From: Hymenobacter ginkgonis
GTDB lineage: Bacteria; Bacteroidota; Bacteroidia; Cytophagales; Hymenobacteraceae
Assembly (NCBI RefSeq): GCF_009755225.1
Contig: NZ_WQKZ01000001.1
Coordinates: 310,001-374,000 of the forward strand
Direction: 5' to 3'
DNA: 64,000 nucleotides
Positions 17,338 to 25,562 of this stretch are shown piece after piece; position 1 is the stretch's first letter; every line of letters begins with the position of its first letter. A program made the position numbers and the translations under genes. The notes under the pieces are model-generated. The model was not told the origin of the DNA, did no database searches, and saw only the letters and a list, made by a program, of their open reading frames with translations.

Positions 17338-19560
17338 CTACGGTAGCAACTCCACTATACCCGTCAGGCGAATGTCGTCGGAGGCGCTGCCCACCATTAG
17401 TTGAAACTCGCCGGGCTCGGCCACCCAGGCCAGCTGCTGGTTGTAGAAAGCCAGCTTGTCTTTGGTAATGTTGAATGTCAGGGTTTTGCTTTCACCTGGC
17501 TTGAGCAGCACCTTTTGAAAATCCTTCAGCTCCTTGAGGGGGCGCACCGTAGAAGCCACTATATCATGCAAGTAAAGCTGGGCCACTTCCTCGCCAGCCA
17601 CGGAGCCAGTATTGGTGAGCGTAAACTGCACCTGCACCGTTTCGGTGGGCGCAAGCTGCGGGCGGCTGATTTGGAGGTCGGAATAAGTAAACTTGGTGTA
17701 GCTCAGGCCGTAACCGAAGGCATAGCGCGGTGTATTGGGCGTGTCGATGTAGGCCGAGCGGTACTTGGTATCGCCAGACTTGGTGACCGGCCGGCCGGTG
17801 CTGTACTGCTGGTTGTAGGCAATCGGAATCTGGCCCACGGCGCGTGGAAACGTGATGGGCAGCTTGCCGGCCGGGTTGTAGTCGCCACTCAGCACGTCGG
17901 CCAGGGCGTGGCCGCCCTCGGCGCCGGGCCACCAGGCCATCAAAATGGCATCGGCCTGGTCGGCGATGGTGTTGAAGATGAGCGGCCTACCCCCAAATAC
18001 TAGCACAATGATGGGCTTGCCGGTAGCTTTCAACGCCTGAAACAATTCTTCCTGCACGCCGGGCAAATGGATGTCGGCGCGCGACTTGGCTTCGCCGCTC
18101 ATGTCCCAGGTTTCGCCCACGGTCAGCACCACGGCATCGGCATTTTTAGCGGTTTCTACGGCTTGGGCAAAGCCGGCGCGCGAGTCGCCGAGCACCTCGC
18201 AGCCCTTGGCATAAAGCAGCTGGGTTTTGGCATCCAATCGCTGGTCGAGGCCCTCGTACACACTCGTAATCAGCGTGGTATCGGCCTCGGGCACCCAGCT
18301 GCCGTCGAGGTCGCGCTTGGCCTTAGCCAGCGGGCCGATGATGGCTAGCTTGCCCCACTCCCGGCGCAGGGGTAGGGCCTGGTTGTCATTCTTAAGCAGC
18401 ACCAGCGACTTGCGCGCTACCTGGCGGGCAGCCTGGCGGTTTTGCGGGTCGTTGAGGACCTGCTTTTCGCGCCCGGTGCTCGAGAATTTGTAGGGGTCGT
18501 TGAAGAGGCCCAATTCGAATTTCTTGCGCAGAATGCGGCGCACGGCCTCGTCCACCAGCGCCACATCTACCTTGCCGGCCTGCACCAGCTTGGTGAGGTT
18601 GCCGTGGTAGGCATCGCTTTCCATGTCCATGTCGCTGCCGGCCGTCAGGGCTTTTTGGGCGGCGTCGCGCAGGTCGAGGGCGTAGCCCCAAGGCACCATC
18701 TCGCGGATGCTACCCCAGTCGCTCACCACAAAGCCGGGGTACTGCCATTTGCCCTTCAAAATGTCGCGCTGCAAGTAGCTATTGCCCGTAGCGGGCACGC
18801 CGTTGAGGGTGTTAAACGAGTTCATGAATGTGGCCACGCCCGCGTCGGCCGCCGCCCGAAAGGGGGGTAGGTAGGTTTCCCACAGTTGCTGCAGGCTCAT
18901 ATCCACGGCGTTGTAGTCGCGGCCCGCAATGGCCGCGCCGTAGGCAGCAAAGTGTTTGGCGCAAGCCATCACGGCATCGGTGCCGCCTAGCTTTTCACCC
19001 TGAAAACCCAGCACCCGCGCCCGCGCAATCTGAGCGCCGAGGTAGGTGTCTTCGCCAGCGCCTTCCATCACGCGGCCCCAGCGTGGGTCGCGGCCCACGT
19101 CCACCATCGGCGCAAACGTCCAGTGGATGCCGGCCGCCGCGGCCTCTTTGGCCGCCACGTGCGCGCCCAGCCGAATAGCGTCCATATCCCAACTGGCGGC
19201 TTCGCCCAGCGGAATCGGGAACACCGTTTTATAGCCGTGAATAACGTCGAGGCTGAATAACAGCGGGATGTGCAGCCGCGATTTTAAGGCTTCGGCCTGA
19301 ATCTCGCGGGTGCTTTGCGCGCCTTTCACGTTCAGCATCGAGCCCACCTGCCCGGTGCGGATGGCGTTGAGCTGGTCGTTTTTGCGGGCGCTGGCCGGGC
19401 CCGTCAGCTCGCGGCCCGAGTATTGGTTGAGCTGGCCCACTTTCTCTTCCAGCGTCATCTGCTGGAGCAAATTGGTAATGCGCTGCTCCACTGGCTGTTG
19501 GGCCTGGGCCACCAGCGGCAGGGTAGGGGCAAGCAAAAAAGCGAGGAAAATATTTCTCAT
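17338..19560 (-). CDS. bglX: Beta-glucosidase, GH3 (BglX-like)
   Basis: A 740-residue secreted or periplasmic exo-glycosidase that removes terminal beta-linked sugars. A signal peptide ends at VAQAQQ. The GH3 barrel has KHFAAYG, GRDYN and the nucleophile Asp in GFVVSDWGSI. The second alpha/beta domain follows (KSLVLLKND, VVLTVGE), and a C-terminal fibronectin III-like domain (VQVQFTLTNTGSVAGEEVAQLYL) completes it. This order and length match BglX. It follows the CE6-like gene by 39 bases in the locus and likely finishes oligosaccharide breakdown. Confidence 0.94.
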   Translation of the reverse strand: MRNIFLAFLLAPTLPLVAQAQQPVEQRITNLLQQMTLEEKVGQLNQYSGRELTGPASARKNDQLNAIRTGQVGSMLNVKGAQSTREIQAEALKSRLHIPLLFSLDVIHGYKTVFPIPLGEAASWDMDAIRLGAHVAAKEAAAAGIHWTFAPMVDVGRDPRWGRVMEGAGEDTYLGAQIARARVLGFQGEKLGGTDAVMACAKHFAAYGAAIAGRDYNAVDMSLQQLWETYLPPFRAAADAGVATFMNSFNTLNGVPATGNSYLQRDILKGKWQYPGFVVSDWGSIREMVPWGYALDLRDAAQKALTAGSDMDMESDAYHGNLTKLVQAGKVDVALVDEAVRRILRKKFELGLFNDPYKFSSTGREKQVLNDPQNRQAARQVARKSLVLLKNDNQALPLRREWGKLAIIGPLAKAKRDLDGSWVPEADTTLITSVYEGLDQRLDAKTQLLYAKGCEVLGDSRAGFAQAVETAKNADAVVLTVGETWDMSGEAKSRADIHLPGVQEELFQALKATGKPIIVLVFGGRPLIFNTIADQADAILMAWWPGAEGGHALADVLSGDYNPAGKLPITFPRAVGQIPIAYNQQYSTGRPVTKSGDTKYRSAYIDTPNTPRYAFGYGLSYTKFTYSDLQISRPQLAPTETVQVQFTLTNTGSVAGEEVAQLYLHDIVASTVRPLKELKDFQKVLLKPGESKTLTFNITKDKLAFYNQQLAWVAEPGEFQLMVGSASDDIRLTGIVELLP

Positions 19561-19599
19561 GAAAGCAAGAGGGGGTAGGGGAGTTGGCTGACGCGGCTT

Positions 19600-20469
19600 T
19601 TACGGCCGGCGTGGGGCCTGGCGTTGCAGCCGCAGCATGGCCTGGGCGTAGCGCCGCCCCAGCAGGCGGGTCGAGGCGGCATCAAAATGCAGCTGGTCGC
19701 CGCGGTCGGTGGTGCCGTTGGCGGGCACGAAGGCGTAGTAGCGCACCGTTTGGCCAAGCCCCGCCACCGCCTCGTTGACGCGGCCGGCATCGGGGTTGGG
19801 GTGCGCCACGCCGTCGGGGCCGGTTTTGGTAAACTGAAAAGCCGGCAGCTGCCCCGCCACAAAAGGCAGGGTAGGGCCTGGCAAATCGGCCCGAAACTGG
19901 GCAATGAGCGCCGCGAGCTTGGCGGCATACGCGGGGCTTTTGTCGGGGTTGCTGTCCGTTTCGCCCTGATGCCAGATAATGCCCGCCAGCGTGCCCGTCG
20001 CCTGGGCCGTGCGGGCACGGGCCAGCGCGTCGTCGTAGGGGTGCGTTTGGGTGCCGGCGAAGTAGGCGCCGGGCGCCCAGGCATCAATGCCCGAGCCGCC
20101 CACCGCGCACGGAATCAGGCCGATAACCAGGCTGGTATCGGCCGCCGCCATGGCCCGGCCAAAGGCTAGCCCCGGCCCTACGCCCGCCACAGGCTTATCG
20201 AAGTGCAGCGGGTCTTTGGCCACCTCCCACTGCCCGGCCGGGTTTAGGCGCAGCACGTGCCGATTGGGCAAAGTGTCCTGGGCTTCGACGGTGCCGCGGC
20301 CGGCCATATTCGACTGGCCCACCAGCAGATAGAGCCGAAACTTGCTCCGTTGCGCGGGTGGATGCACCACCTCCCGCACGCGCGGCTTGAGCGCCTGCGC
20401 CCGCAGCCCCGCGGCGGGCAGTAGCGCCAGCGCCCAGCCACCCAGCCAAAGAAGATTGCGGCGCATCAT
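19600..20469 (-). CDS. SASA-domain carbohydrate acetylesterase (CE6-like)
   Basis: A 289-residue secreted esterase that probably removes acetyl groups from sugars. A signal peptide ends near LRAQ. The SGNH-type fold is shown by the nucleophile block YLLVGQSNMAGRG, the conserved IIWHQGETD, and the Asp-His pair in DRGDQLHFD. These match the sialate O-acetylesterase/acetylxylan esterase group (SASA, CE6). Its ATG overlaps the stop of the upstream glycoside hydrolase by 4 bases (ATGA), which implies translational coupling. The exact glycan target is unknown. Confidence 0.88.
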   Translation of the reverse strand: MMRRNLLWLGGWALALLPAAGLRAQALKPRVREVVHPPAQRSKFRLYLLVGQSNMAGRGTVEAQDTLPNRHVLRLNPAGQWEVAKDPLHFDKPVAGVGPGLAFGRAMAAADTSLVIGLIPCAVGGSGIDAWAPGAYFAGTQTHPYDDALARARTAQATGTLAGIIWHQGETDSNPDKSPAYAAKLAALIAQFRADLPGPTLPFVAGQLPAFQFTKTGPDGVAHPNPDAGRVNEAVAGLGQTVRYYAFVPANGTTDRGDQLHFDAASTRLLGRRYAQAMLRLQRQAPRRP

Positions 20470-21962
20470 GGCTGGTGGGGCGAGCGGCTGTCAAAGAAAT
20501 CGGCCAGGTGGTACATCTGCTGGTTTAACTCTTTCATCTTATCCAGCAGCGGCTGGTAGGGCTGAAAGGTGTTATCGACGATGCCCTTGTTGGCGTTGGT
20601 GTTCGAGGGCTCGGCGCCCTCTTTGGTCGGGTCATTGTCTTGGTACTTAAACCAGTGCCAACCCACGCAGTTCTTCGATTCGAGCAACCCGAGGGTGAAA
20701 TTCTGGTAAAATAACCCGCGGTCGGCCTGGGTTTTGACGACCCAGCCGGCGCCGGCGGTGTTGGCCAGGCCGGGCGCATCCTCGCCTTTCACGTACCATT
20801 CCGTTACGATAAACGGCTTGCCCGTCAACGTTTCCCAATCGGCTACCCACTGCTTTTCGGGCGTCCAATTGTTGTAGTAATTGATGCTGACCACATCGAG
20901 GTACTTGCCGGCCACGCGCAGCAGCTCGGGGTAGTAGCGCTGCGCGCCGTGGAAGCGGCAGCCCAGGTACATGTGGTTAGGGTCGTATTTCTTCAGGGCC
21001 TTCGCCACGATGGAAAAGTAGCGCTCGGCCGCAAAGGCCAGGAAGTCCTGCCGGTTTTGGTCGGTGATGGTGGCCGGGCTGATGCCCCGCTCGTCGGCCC
21101 ATTTTTTGGCGGCCTGGTAGCCGGGTTCGGAGGGGGGTAGGGCCAGGTAGCCGTCGAGGTTTTTGCGCAGCAGCGGCAGCTCATTGTCCGAAAAATAGCC
21201 AAACAGATTGGGGTCTTGTTTGTACTGGCTCAGTTGCTTGGCGTGCGCTTCGCAGAAGGCCTCAAAACCGGGGTCGAACACGAAAATGGCGTCGTTGGGG
21301 TAGCCCTTGTGGCCGGGCTGCACGTAGGTGCCGCCGCGCTGGTTGCCATAGCCACTCATAAAATCGAGGTTGACGGTGTAGGCCAGCGGCTGCTGGTTTT
21401 GGTCCTTACTCGCCCGAATATCCTGGGTAGCCGACCACGCGCCCGAGCCATTGAAGCCGTTGCTAAACAAGAGCTTGCGCGTGGCGGCCAGCCAGCCCGC
21501 CCGGTTGCCAAACTGCGCCTTCAGCGCCTGCTCGTTGCGGGCCGAGTTGCCGGGCTGCAAGTCGTTCAGGGCGTTGTGCAGGTAGTAGTAGCCCGCGGGG
21601 TCGATGGCCCACCAGCGGCCCCCAATTTTCTGCACGTGGAAGAAACCCGTGGCCGTGGTGCGCTTATCCAAGCGCCCGCCGTACTTGCTCAGCTTCACCT
21701 CGGCCGGGGTGAAATTCTGGAGCTGTGCAACGGTGCGGGTGGGGTATTCCTGGTACGCCGAAAAGCCCGCTTTGCCGTTGGTTTGCGAGTTGTTAATAGT
21801 TTTTTTAGCCGCCACGCGCAGGGTGTATTCGGTGGTATCGGCGGGAGTTTGGGCGTGGGCGGCAGCGAGGGTTGCGAGCAGGGCACCAGCCAGTAACAGT
21901 CCTTTCCCTACCCGCAAAGCGGACGCCAGATGGAGCATGACGTTCTGGAGTGTGGTTCTCAT
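20466..21962 (-). CDS. Agarase-like glycoside hydrolase (GH50-like)
   Basis: A 498-residue secreted enzyme with a signal peptide ending AAAHAQ. The sequence GRWWAIDPAGYYYL, a catalytic acid/base candidate in GYFSDNELP, and a nucleophile candidate in PFIVTEWY suggest a clan-A TIM barrel like GH50 beta-agarases and related hydrolases. Family assignment is by motif resemblance only, and agar need not be the substrate. It starts 3 bases after the GH2 gene and overlaps the esterase, so all three are probably made from one message. Confidence 0.7.
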   Translation of the reverse strand: MRTTLQNVMLHLASALRVGKGLLLAGALLATLAAAHAQTPADTTEYTLRVAAKKTINNSQTNGKAGFSAYQEYPTRTVAQLQNFTPAEVKLSKYGGRLDKRTTATGFFHVQKIGGRWWAIDPAGYYYLHNALNDLQPGNSARNEQALKAQFGNRAGWLAATRKLLFSNGFNGSGAWSATQDIRASKDQNQQPLAYTVNLDFMSGYGNQRGGTYVQPGHKGYPNDAIFVFDPGFEAFCEAHAKQLSQYKQDPNLFGYFSDNELPLLRKNLDGYLALPPSEPGYQAAKKWADERGISPATITDQNRQDFLAFAAERYFSIVAKALKKYDPNHMYLGCRFHGAQRYYPELLRVAGKYLDVVSINYYNNWTPEKQWVADWETLTGKPFIVTEWYVKGEDAPGLANTAGAGWVVKTQADRGLFYQNFTLGLLESKNCVGWHWFKYQDNDPTKEGAEPSNTNANKGIVDNTFQPYQPLLDKMKELNQQMYHLADFFDSRSPHQP

Positions 21963-21965
21963 CAG

Positions 21966-23825
21966 TTATTTCCCGTCGTATTTCGCGGCCTGCTGGCGGT
22001 AGTATTCCTGCAACACGTAGAAAGCCTTCTTCTTCACGCCCGTGCTCGAAATCAAGCCCTTGCGGTTGAAGCCGTTTTGGTACACCGGGTGCTGGCGGCG
22101 GGTGGCGCGGAAGTCGGTCAATATCCAGGGCGTCATACCGCGCAGGCCGGGGATGGCGCCCAGCATCTTGAGCTGGTTCACGTACAGCGCCTCCTGGTAT
22201 TCCTCGCTCCAGCGGGTGTTGGCGTCGCCGTGGTAACCGGCCAGCGCATCGCCGCCAAACTCGCTAATCATCACGGGTTTATTGTACTTAATCTCGAACT
22301 TGTACTTCGTGATTTCGCTCGGCATGCCGCCCCAGTACCAGCCGGCGTATTCATTGAAGCTCGTCAGGTCGAGGTACTCGCCCAGCGGGTCGTCGACGTG
22401 CACGGTGCTGCCTTCGCGGTGTAGCTCCAGGGCGGCGGCCACGAGGCGGGTATCGTCTAAACTGCGCGCTTTTTTAATGAGGCTGGTCATGAATTTTAGG
22501 CGCGGGTCGCCGAGCGGCGTCTCGTTGCCCACCGACCACACCACGATGCTGGCCCGGTTTTTCCCCATCGAAATGAGGTCCGAGAGCTGGGCTTCGGCGT
22601 TTTGGTAAGTGGCGGGGTTTTCCCAGGCGATGGTCCAGTACACCGGCACTTCGGCCCACACGAGCAGGCCCATTTCGTCGGCTAGGCGCAGCATGGCTTC
22701 GTTGTGGGGGTAGTGGGCTAGGCGCACGTAGTTGCAGCCCAGCTCTTTGGCCCAGGTGAGCAGCATGCGCAGGTCGCCCTCGCCGCGGGCGCGGCCGGGT
22801 ATCAACGGGTTTTCATCGTGGATAGAAATGCCGCGCATAAACGTCGATTTGCCGTTCAGCAAAATATCCTGGCCCTTGGTCTGGATGGTGCGAAACCCAA
22901 TCTTGTCCTGTACCACGTCGGGGCCGCTGGTCAAGCTCACGGCGTAAAGCTTAGGGCTGCGTGGCGACCACAAGCTTAGTTTTTTGGCCGGCAGGCGGAA
23001 AGTGGCGCGGCCCGCCGTATCGGTTTTTACCGTTTGCTTGAGGCCCGCCTCCGCAATGCTAAGCGTCACGGTTTGGCCGGCCCTACCCCCGCCGTTTAGC
23101 TGCACGTAGCCGGCCAGGGTACCGGGCTCGTTTTTGGCCAGCTGCACTTCGTAGTCCTTGATGAACGTGCCGGGCGCTTCGGCAATAAACACGTCGCGGG
23201 TGATGCCGCCGTAGTTCCACCAGTCGGTGTTGATGGTGGGCACGGCGTCGGCGTGGCGGGTGTTATCGGCCTTCACCACCACGAAGTTGTCGCCGCTCGG
23301 GTCGAGCTTGCCCGTCACCTCGTACTGAATGGGCGTGAAGCCGCCGCGGTGCATGCCCAGCTTCTTGCCGTTGAGGTAGATGTGCGCCTCGTAGTTGATG
23401 GCCCCGAAGTAGATGAAATACCGCTTGCCCGCCGTGGGCGTCAACTTGAAATTCTTCTTAAACCAGATAGTGCCTTCGTAGTACAAGAGCTTGGGGTCTT
23501 GCGAGTTCCAATCGCCGGGCACTTGCAGGGCGGGCGAGTGGTCGAAGTCGTACTCAATCAGTTCGGGCTCCTGCGAATTGCTGGGCTTTTGGTTGTCGTA
23601 GTAGCCGCCTTTGCCAGTTTTCGACTGGTCGAACGCCTCGCGACGGTAGTCGTAGAAACCGTTTTCGTAGGGGTCGATGATGTAGTTCCAGCTGCCGTTG
23701 AGGCTGAGTACGCGCCGGGCCGGCGCCTGCTGAATCAGGCCCGACTGGGCGCGCACGCCGGCGCCGCCAAGGGTAAGAAAAAGCGCCAGGACGGCCAGCG
23801 TTTTGGGCCAAAAGCTTATCTGCAT
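21966..23825 (-). CDS. GH2 glycosidase, beta-glucuronidase/galactosidase-like
   Basis: A 619-residue secreted enzyme. After a signal peptide (ending VRAQS) come the jelly-roll domain (DPYENGFYDYR, VPGDWN), the Ig-like domain, and a TIM barrel. The acid/base Glu is in VVWSVGNETPLGD and the nucleophile Glu in VMISEFGGD. The overall layout, including RLAHYPHNEAMLRLADEMG, matches GH2 beta-glucuronidase-like proteins of polysaccharide loci. Neighbouring uronate genes favour glucuronidase activity, though beta-galactosidase cannot be excluded. It is separated from susD by 228 bases holding palindrome C. Confidence 0.9.
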   Translation of the reverse strand: MQISFWPKTLAVLALFLTLGGAGVRAQSGLIQQAPARRVLSLNGSWNYIIDPYENGFYDYRREAFDQSKTGKGGYYDNQKPSNSQEPELIEYDFDHSPALQVPGDWNSQDPKLLYYEGTIWFKKNFKLTPTAGKRYFIYFGAINYEAHIYLNGKKLGMHRGGFTPIQYEVTGKLDPSGDNFVVVKADNTRHADAVPTINTDWWNYGGITRDVFIAEAPGTFIKDYEVQLAKNEPGTLAGYVQLNGGGRAGQTVTLSIAEAGLKQTVKTDTAGRATFRLPAKKLSLWSPRSPKLYAVSLTSGPDVVQDKIGFRTIQTKGQDILLNGKSTFMRGISIHDENPLIPGRARGEGDLRMLLTWAKELGCNYVRLAHYPHNEAMLRLADEMGLLVWAEVPVYWTIAWENPATYQNAEAQLSDLISMGKNRASIVVWSVGNETPLGDPRLKFMTSLIKKARSLDDTRLVAAALELHREGSTVHVDDPLGEYLDLTSFNEYAGWYWGGMPSEITKYKFEIKYNKPVMISEFGGDALAGYHGDANTRWSEEYQEALYVNQLKMLGAIPGLRGMTPWILTDFRATRRQHPVYQNGFNRKGLISSTGVKKKAFYVLQEYYRQQAAKYDGK

Positions 23826-23887
23826 AGAGGGGGGTAGGGCAGGGTATTGAGTTGAGAAGGAGAAATCAAATTATGTGACAAGTCATG

Positions 23888-23976
23888 AGACCGTCCGGCT
23901 GAGCTTGTTGAAGCAACTCTACTGCTTCGTTGCAATGAAGCGGTAGAGCTGCTTCGACAAGCTCAGCCGGACGGTC
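23888..23976. repeat. Palindromic element C
   Basis: Arms of about 40 bases (23888-23928 and 23937-23976) with an 8-base loop GTTGCAAT. The outer 28 bases start AGACCGTCCGGCTGAGCTTG and pair with one G.U position; the inner part pairs with a few mismatches (CTCTACTGCTTC with GAAGCGGTAGAG). It lies between susD and the GH2 gene. Confidence 0.9.
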
Positions 23977-24053
23977 TAAGTAATTTTTTTTTGAATTACT
24001 ATGCAGCTCAACTCATTTGCTTCTTACTCCTTCATTTAATTCGCCGTCGCACA

Positions 24054-25541
24054 TTAATTGTAGCCGGGGTTCTGCGTCAACACGGGGTTGGTCTGGATTT
24101 CCTGAATCGGCAGCGGAAACAGCAATTGGAAGGGCTGCAACTGCACCACGCTGGCACCTACTTTAATCTGGTAGGTGGCGAAGTGCGCATTTATCACGCT
24201 CAGGGCGCGGCCAGTGCGCAGCAGGTCGAACCAGCGGTGGCCCTCAAAGTTGAGTTCCAAGCGGCGGTCTTTCTCAATTTGCAGCCGCAAGTCGGCTTGG
24301 CTAAGGGTAGTGGCTACGCCCGCGAGGCCGGCCCGCGTGCGCACACGGTTGAGGTAGGGCACGGCTTCGGTGGGGCGTGCTAGCTCGTTCAGCACCTCAG
24401 CGTACATGAGCAGCACGTCGGCGTGGCGCAGCACTATCCAGTCGTTTTCGCCGTCGCCGGTGGTGGTAGGCACGTCCATGTACTTCTTGGTGTAGTACGT
24501 GGGCTGGCCGGTCACCGTCACGGGGCCGCCGTAGGAGGCCACGGCGCGGGTGTCGGCGGTGCCGCTGGCCTTAAAGGCGTCCAGCAAGTCTTGGCGAGCC
24601 GAGTTGTACTGGCTGGCGCCGCTGCCGCCCGACTGGGCCGAAGTCGGGGCGAAGAAGTTGGTGAACGGGCTCCCTACCCCCAGGCCACCCTTCGAGTAGC
24701 GCACCGCAAAGATGATTTCCGAGTTCACCTCATTGGTGGTCAAGAAGATGTCGGCGTAGTTGGGTTGCAGCTTGTAGGTGGTGTTGTCGTAGTCAGTCAG
24801 GAAGGAGCGCAGCGTCGATTCGGCCAGGGCGTACTTCTTTTCGGTGAGGTACACCTTGCCGAGCAGGCCGCGGGCGGCGCCTTTGGTTACGCGGCCTAGG
24901 TCGTTGGCCGACGTGTACGACACGGGTAAGTCGGCCTGGGCCTCCATCAGGTCTTTTTCAATCTGAGCGTACACCGTGGCGGCCGGCGTGCGGCCGAAGG
25001 TGTAGGCATCGGAAATGGTGGCGATTTCGCCCGTTACCAGCGGAATATCACCCCATATCTGCACGGCGTCGAAGTAGGCCAGGGCCCGAATGAATTTGAC
25101 TTCGGCCAGGTAGCGGTTGCGGGTGGCGGCGGTGAGCTTCACGGCGGGCGCGCGGCTCAGAATCACGTTGCAGCGGGCCACGGCGCGGTAGGTGGCCGCC
25201 CACTGGCTCTGGATGCGGCCGTTGCCGGAGGTGTAGGTGAAGTACTCAAACTCGCCTACCCCCTGCCCGTCGACCACCGAGTAGCTGTTGTCGGACGGCA
25301 CTTCGGTGAAGGCAAACAGGCCGATGTTGGTGTTCAGCTTGCCATAAATGTCTTGCAGGGTCGAGTAGGCAGCCACTACGCCGGTGGCAATGCTGAGCGA
25401 GTCCTGGTACGTCTCCGAGGTAGGAACGCGGGTAGGGTCGTTGAGGTCAATAAAATCCTTGTTGCACGAGGTGGTGGCAAGGGTCGTCAGGCCGAGCAGG
25501 CCCACCAGGCCGGCTGCGGCAAAATTGCTTTTCAAGCGCAT
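24054..25541 (-). CDS. RagB/SusD family outer-membrane lipoprotein
   Basis: A 495-residue glycan-binding lipoprotein. The lipobox ends TTSC with Cys26, followed by NKDFIDLNDP, a standard SusD start. Typical features are WAATYRAVARCNVIL, the RALAYFDAVQIWGDIPLV segment, and the C-terminal RRLELNFEGHRWFDLLR. It caps the SusC barrel encoded 21 bases upstream and captures the glycan at the cell surface. Its ligand is not readable from sequence, but the locus context suggests a uronate-bearing oligosaccharide. Confidence 0.95.
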   Translation of the reverse strand: MRLKSNFAAAGLVGLLGLTTLATTSCNKDFIDLNDPTRVPTSETYQDSLSIATGVVAAYSTLQDIYGKLNTNIGLFAFTEVPSDNSYSVVDGQGVGEFEYFTYTSGNGRIQSQWAATYRAVARCNVILSRAPAVKLTAATRNRYLAEVKFIRALAYFDAVQIWGDIPLVTGEIATISDAYTFGRTPAATVYAQIEKDLMEAQADLPVSYTSANDLGRVTKGAARGLLGKVYLTEKKYALAESTLRSFLTDYDNTTYKLQPNYADIFLTTNEVNSEIIFAVRYSKGGLGVGSPFTNFFAPTSAQSGGSGASQYNSARQDLLDAFKASGTADTRAVASYGGPVTVTGQPTYYTKKYMDVPTTTGDGENDWIVLRHADVLLMYAEVLNELARPTEAVPYLNRVRTRAGLAGVATTLSQADLRLQIEKDRRLELNFEGHRWFDLLRTGRALSVINAHFATYQIKVGASVVQLQPFQLLFPLPIQEIQTNPVLTQNPGYN

Positions 25542-25562
25542 AGCTACTTGTGATTAAACTAC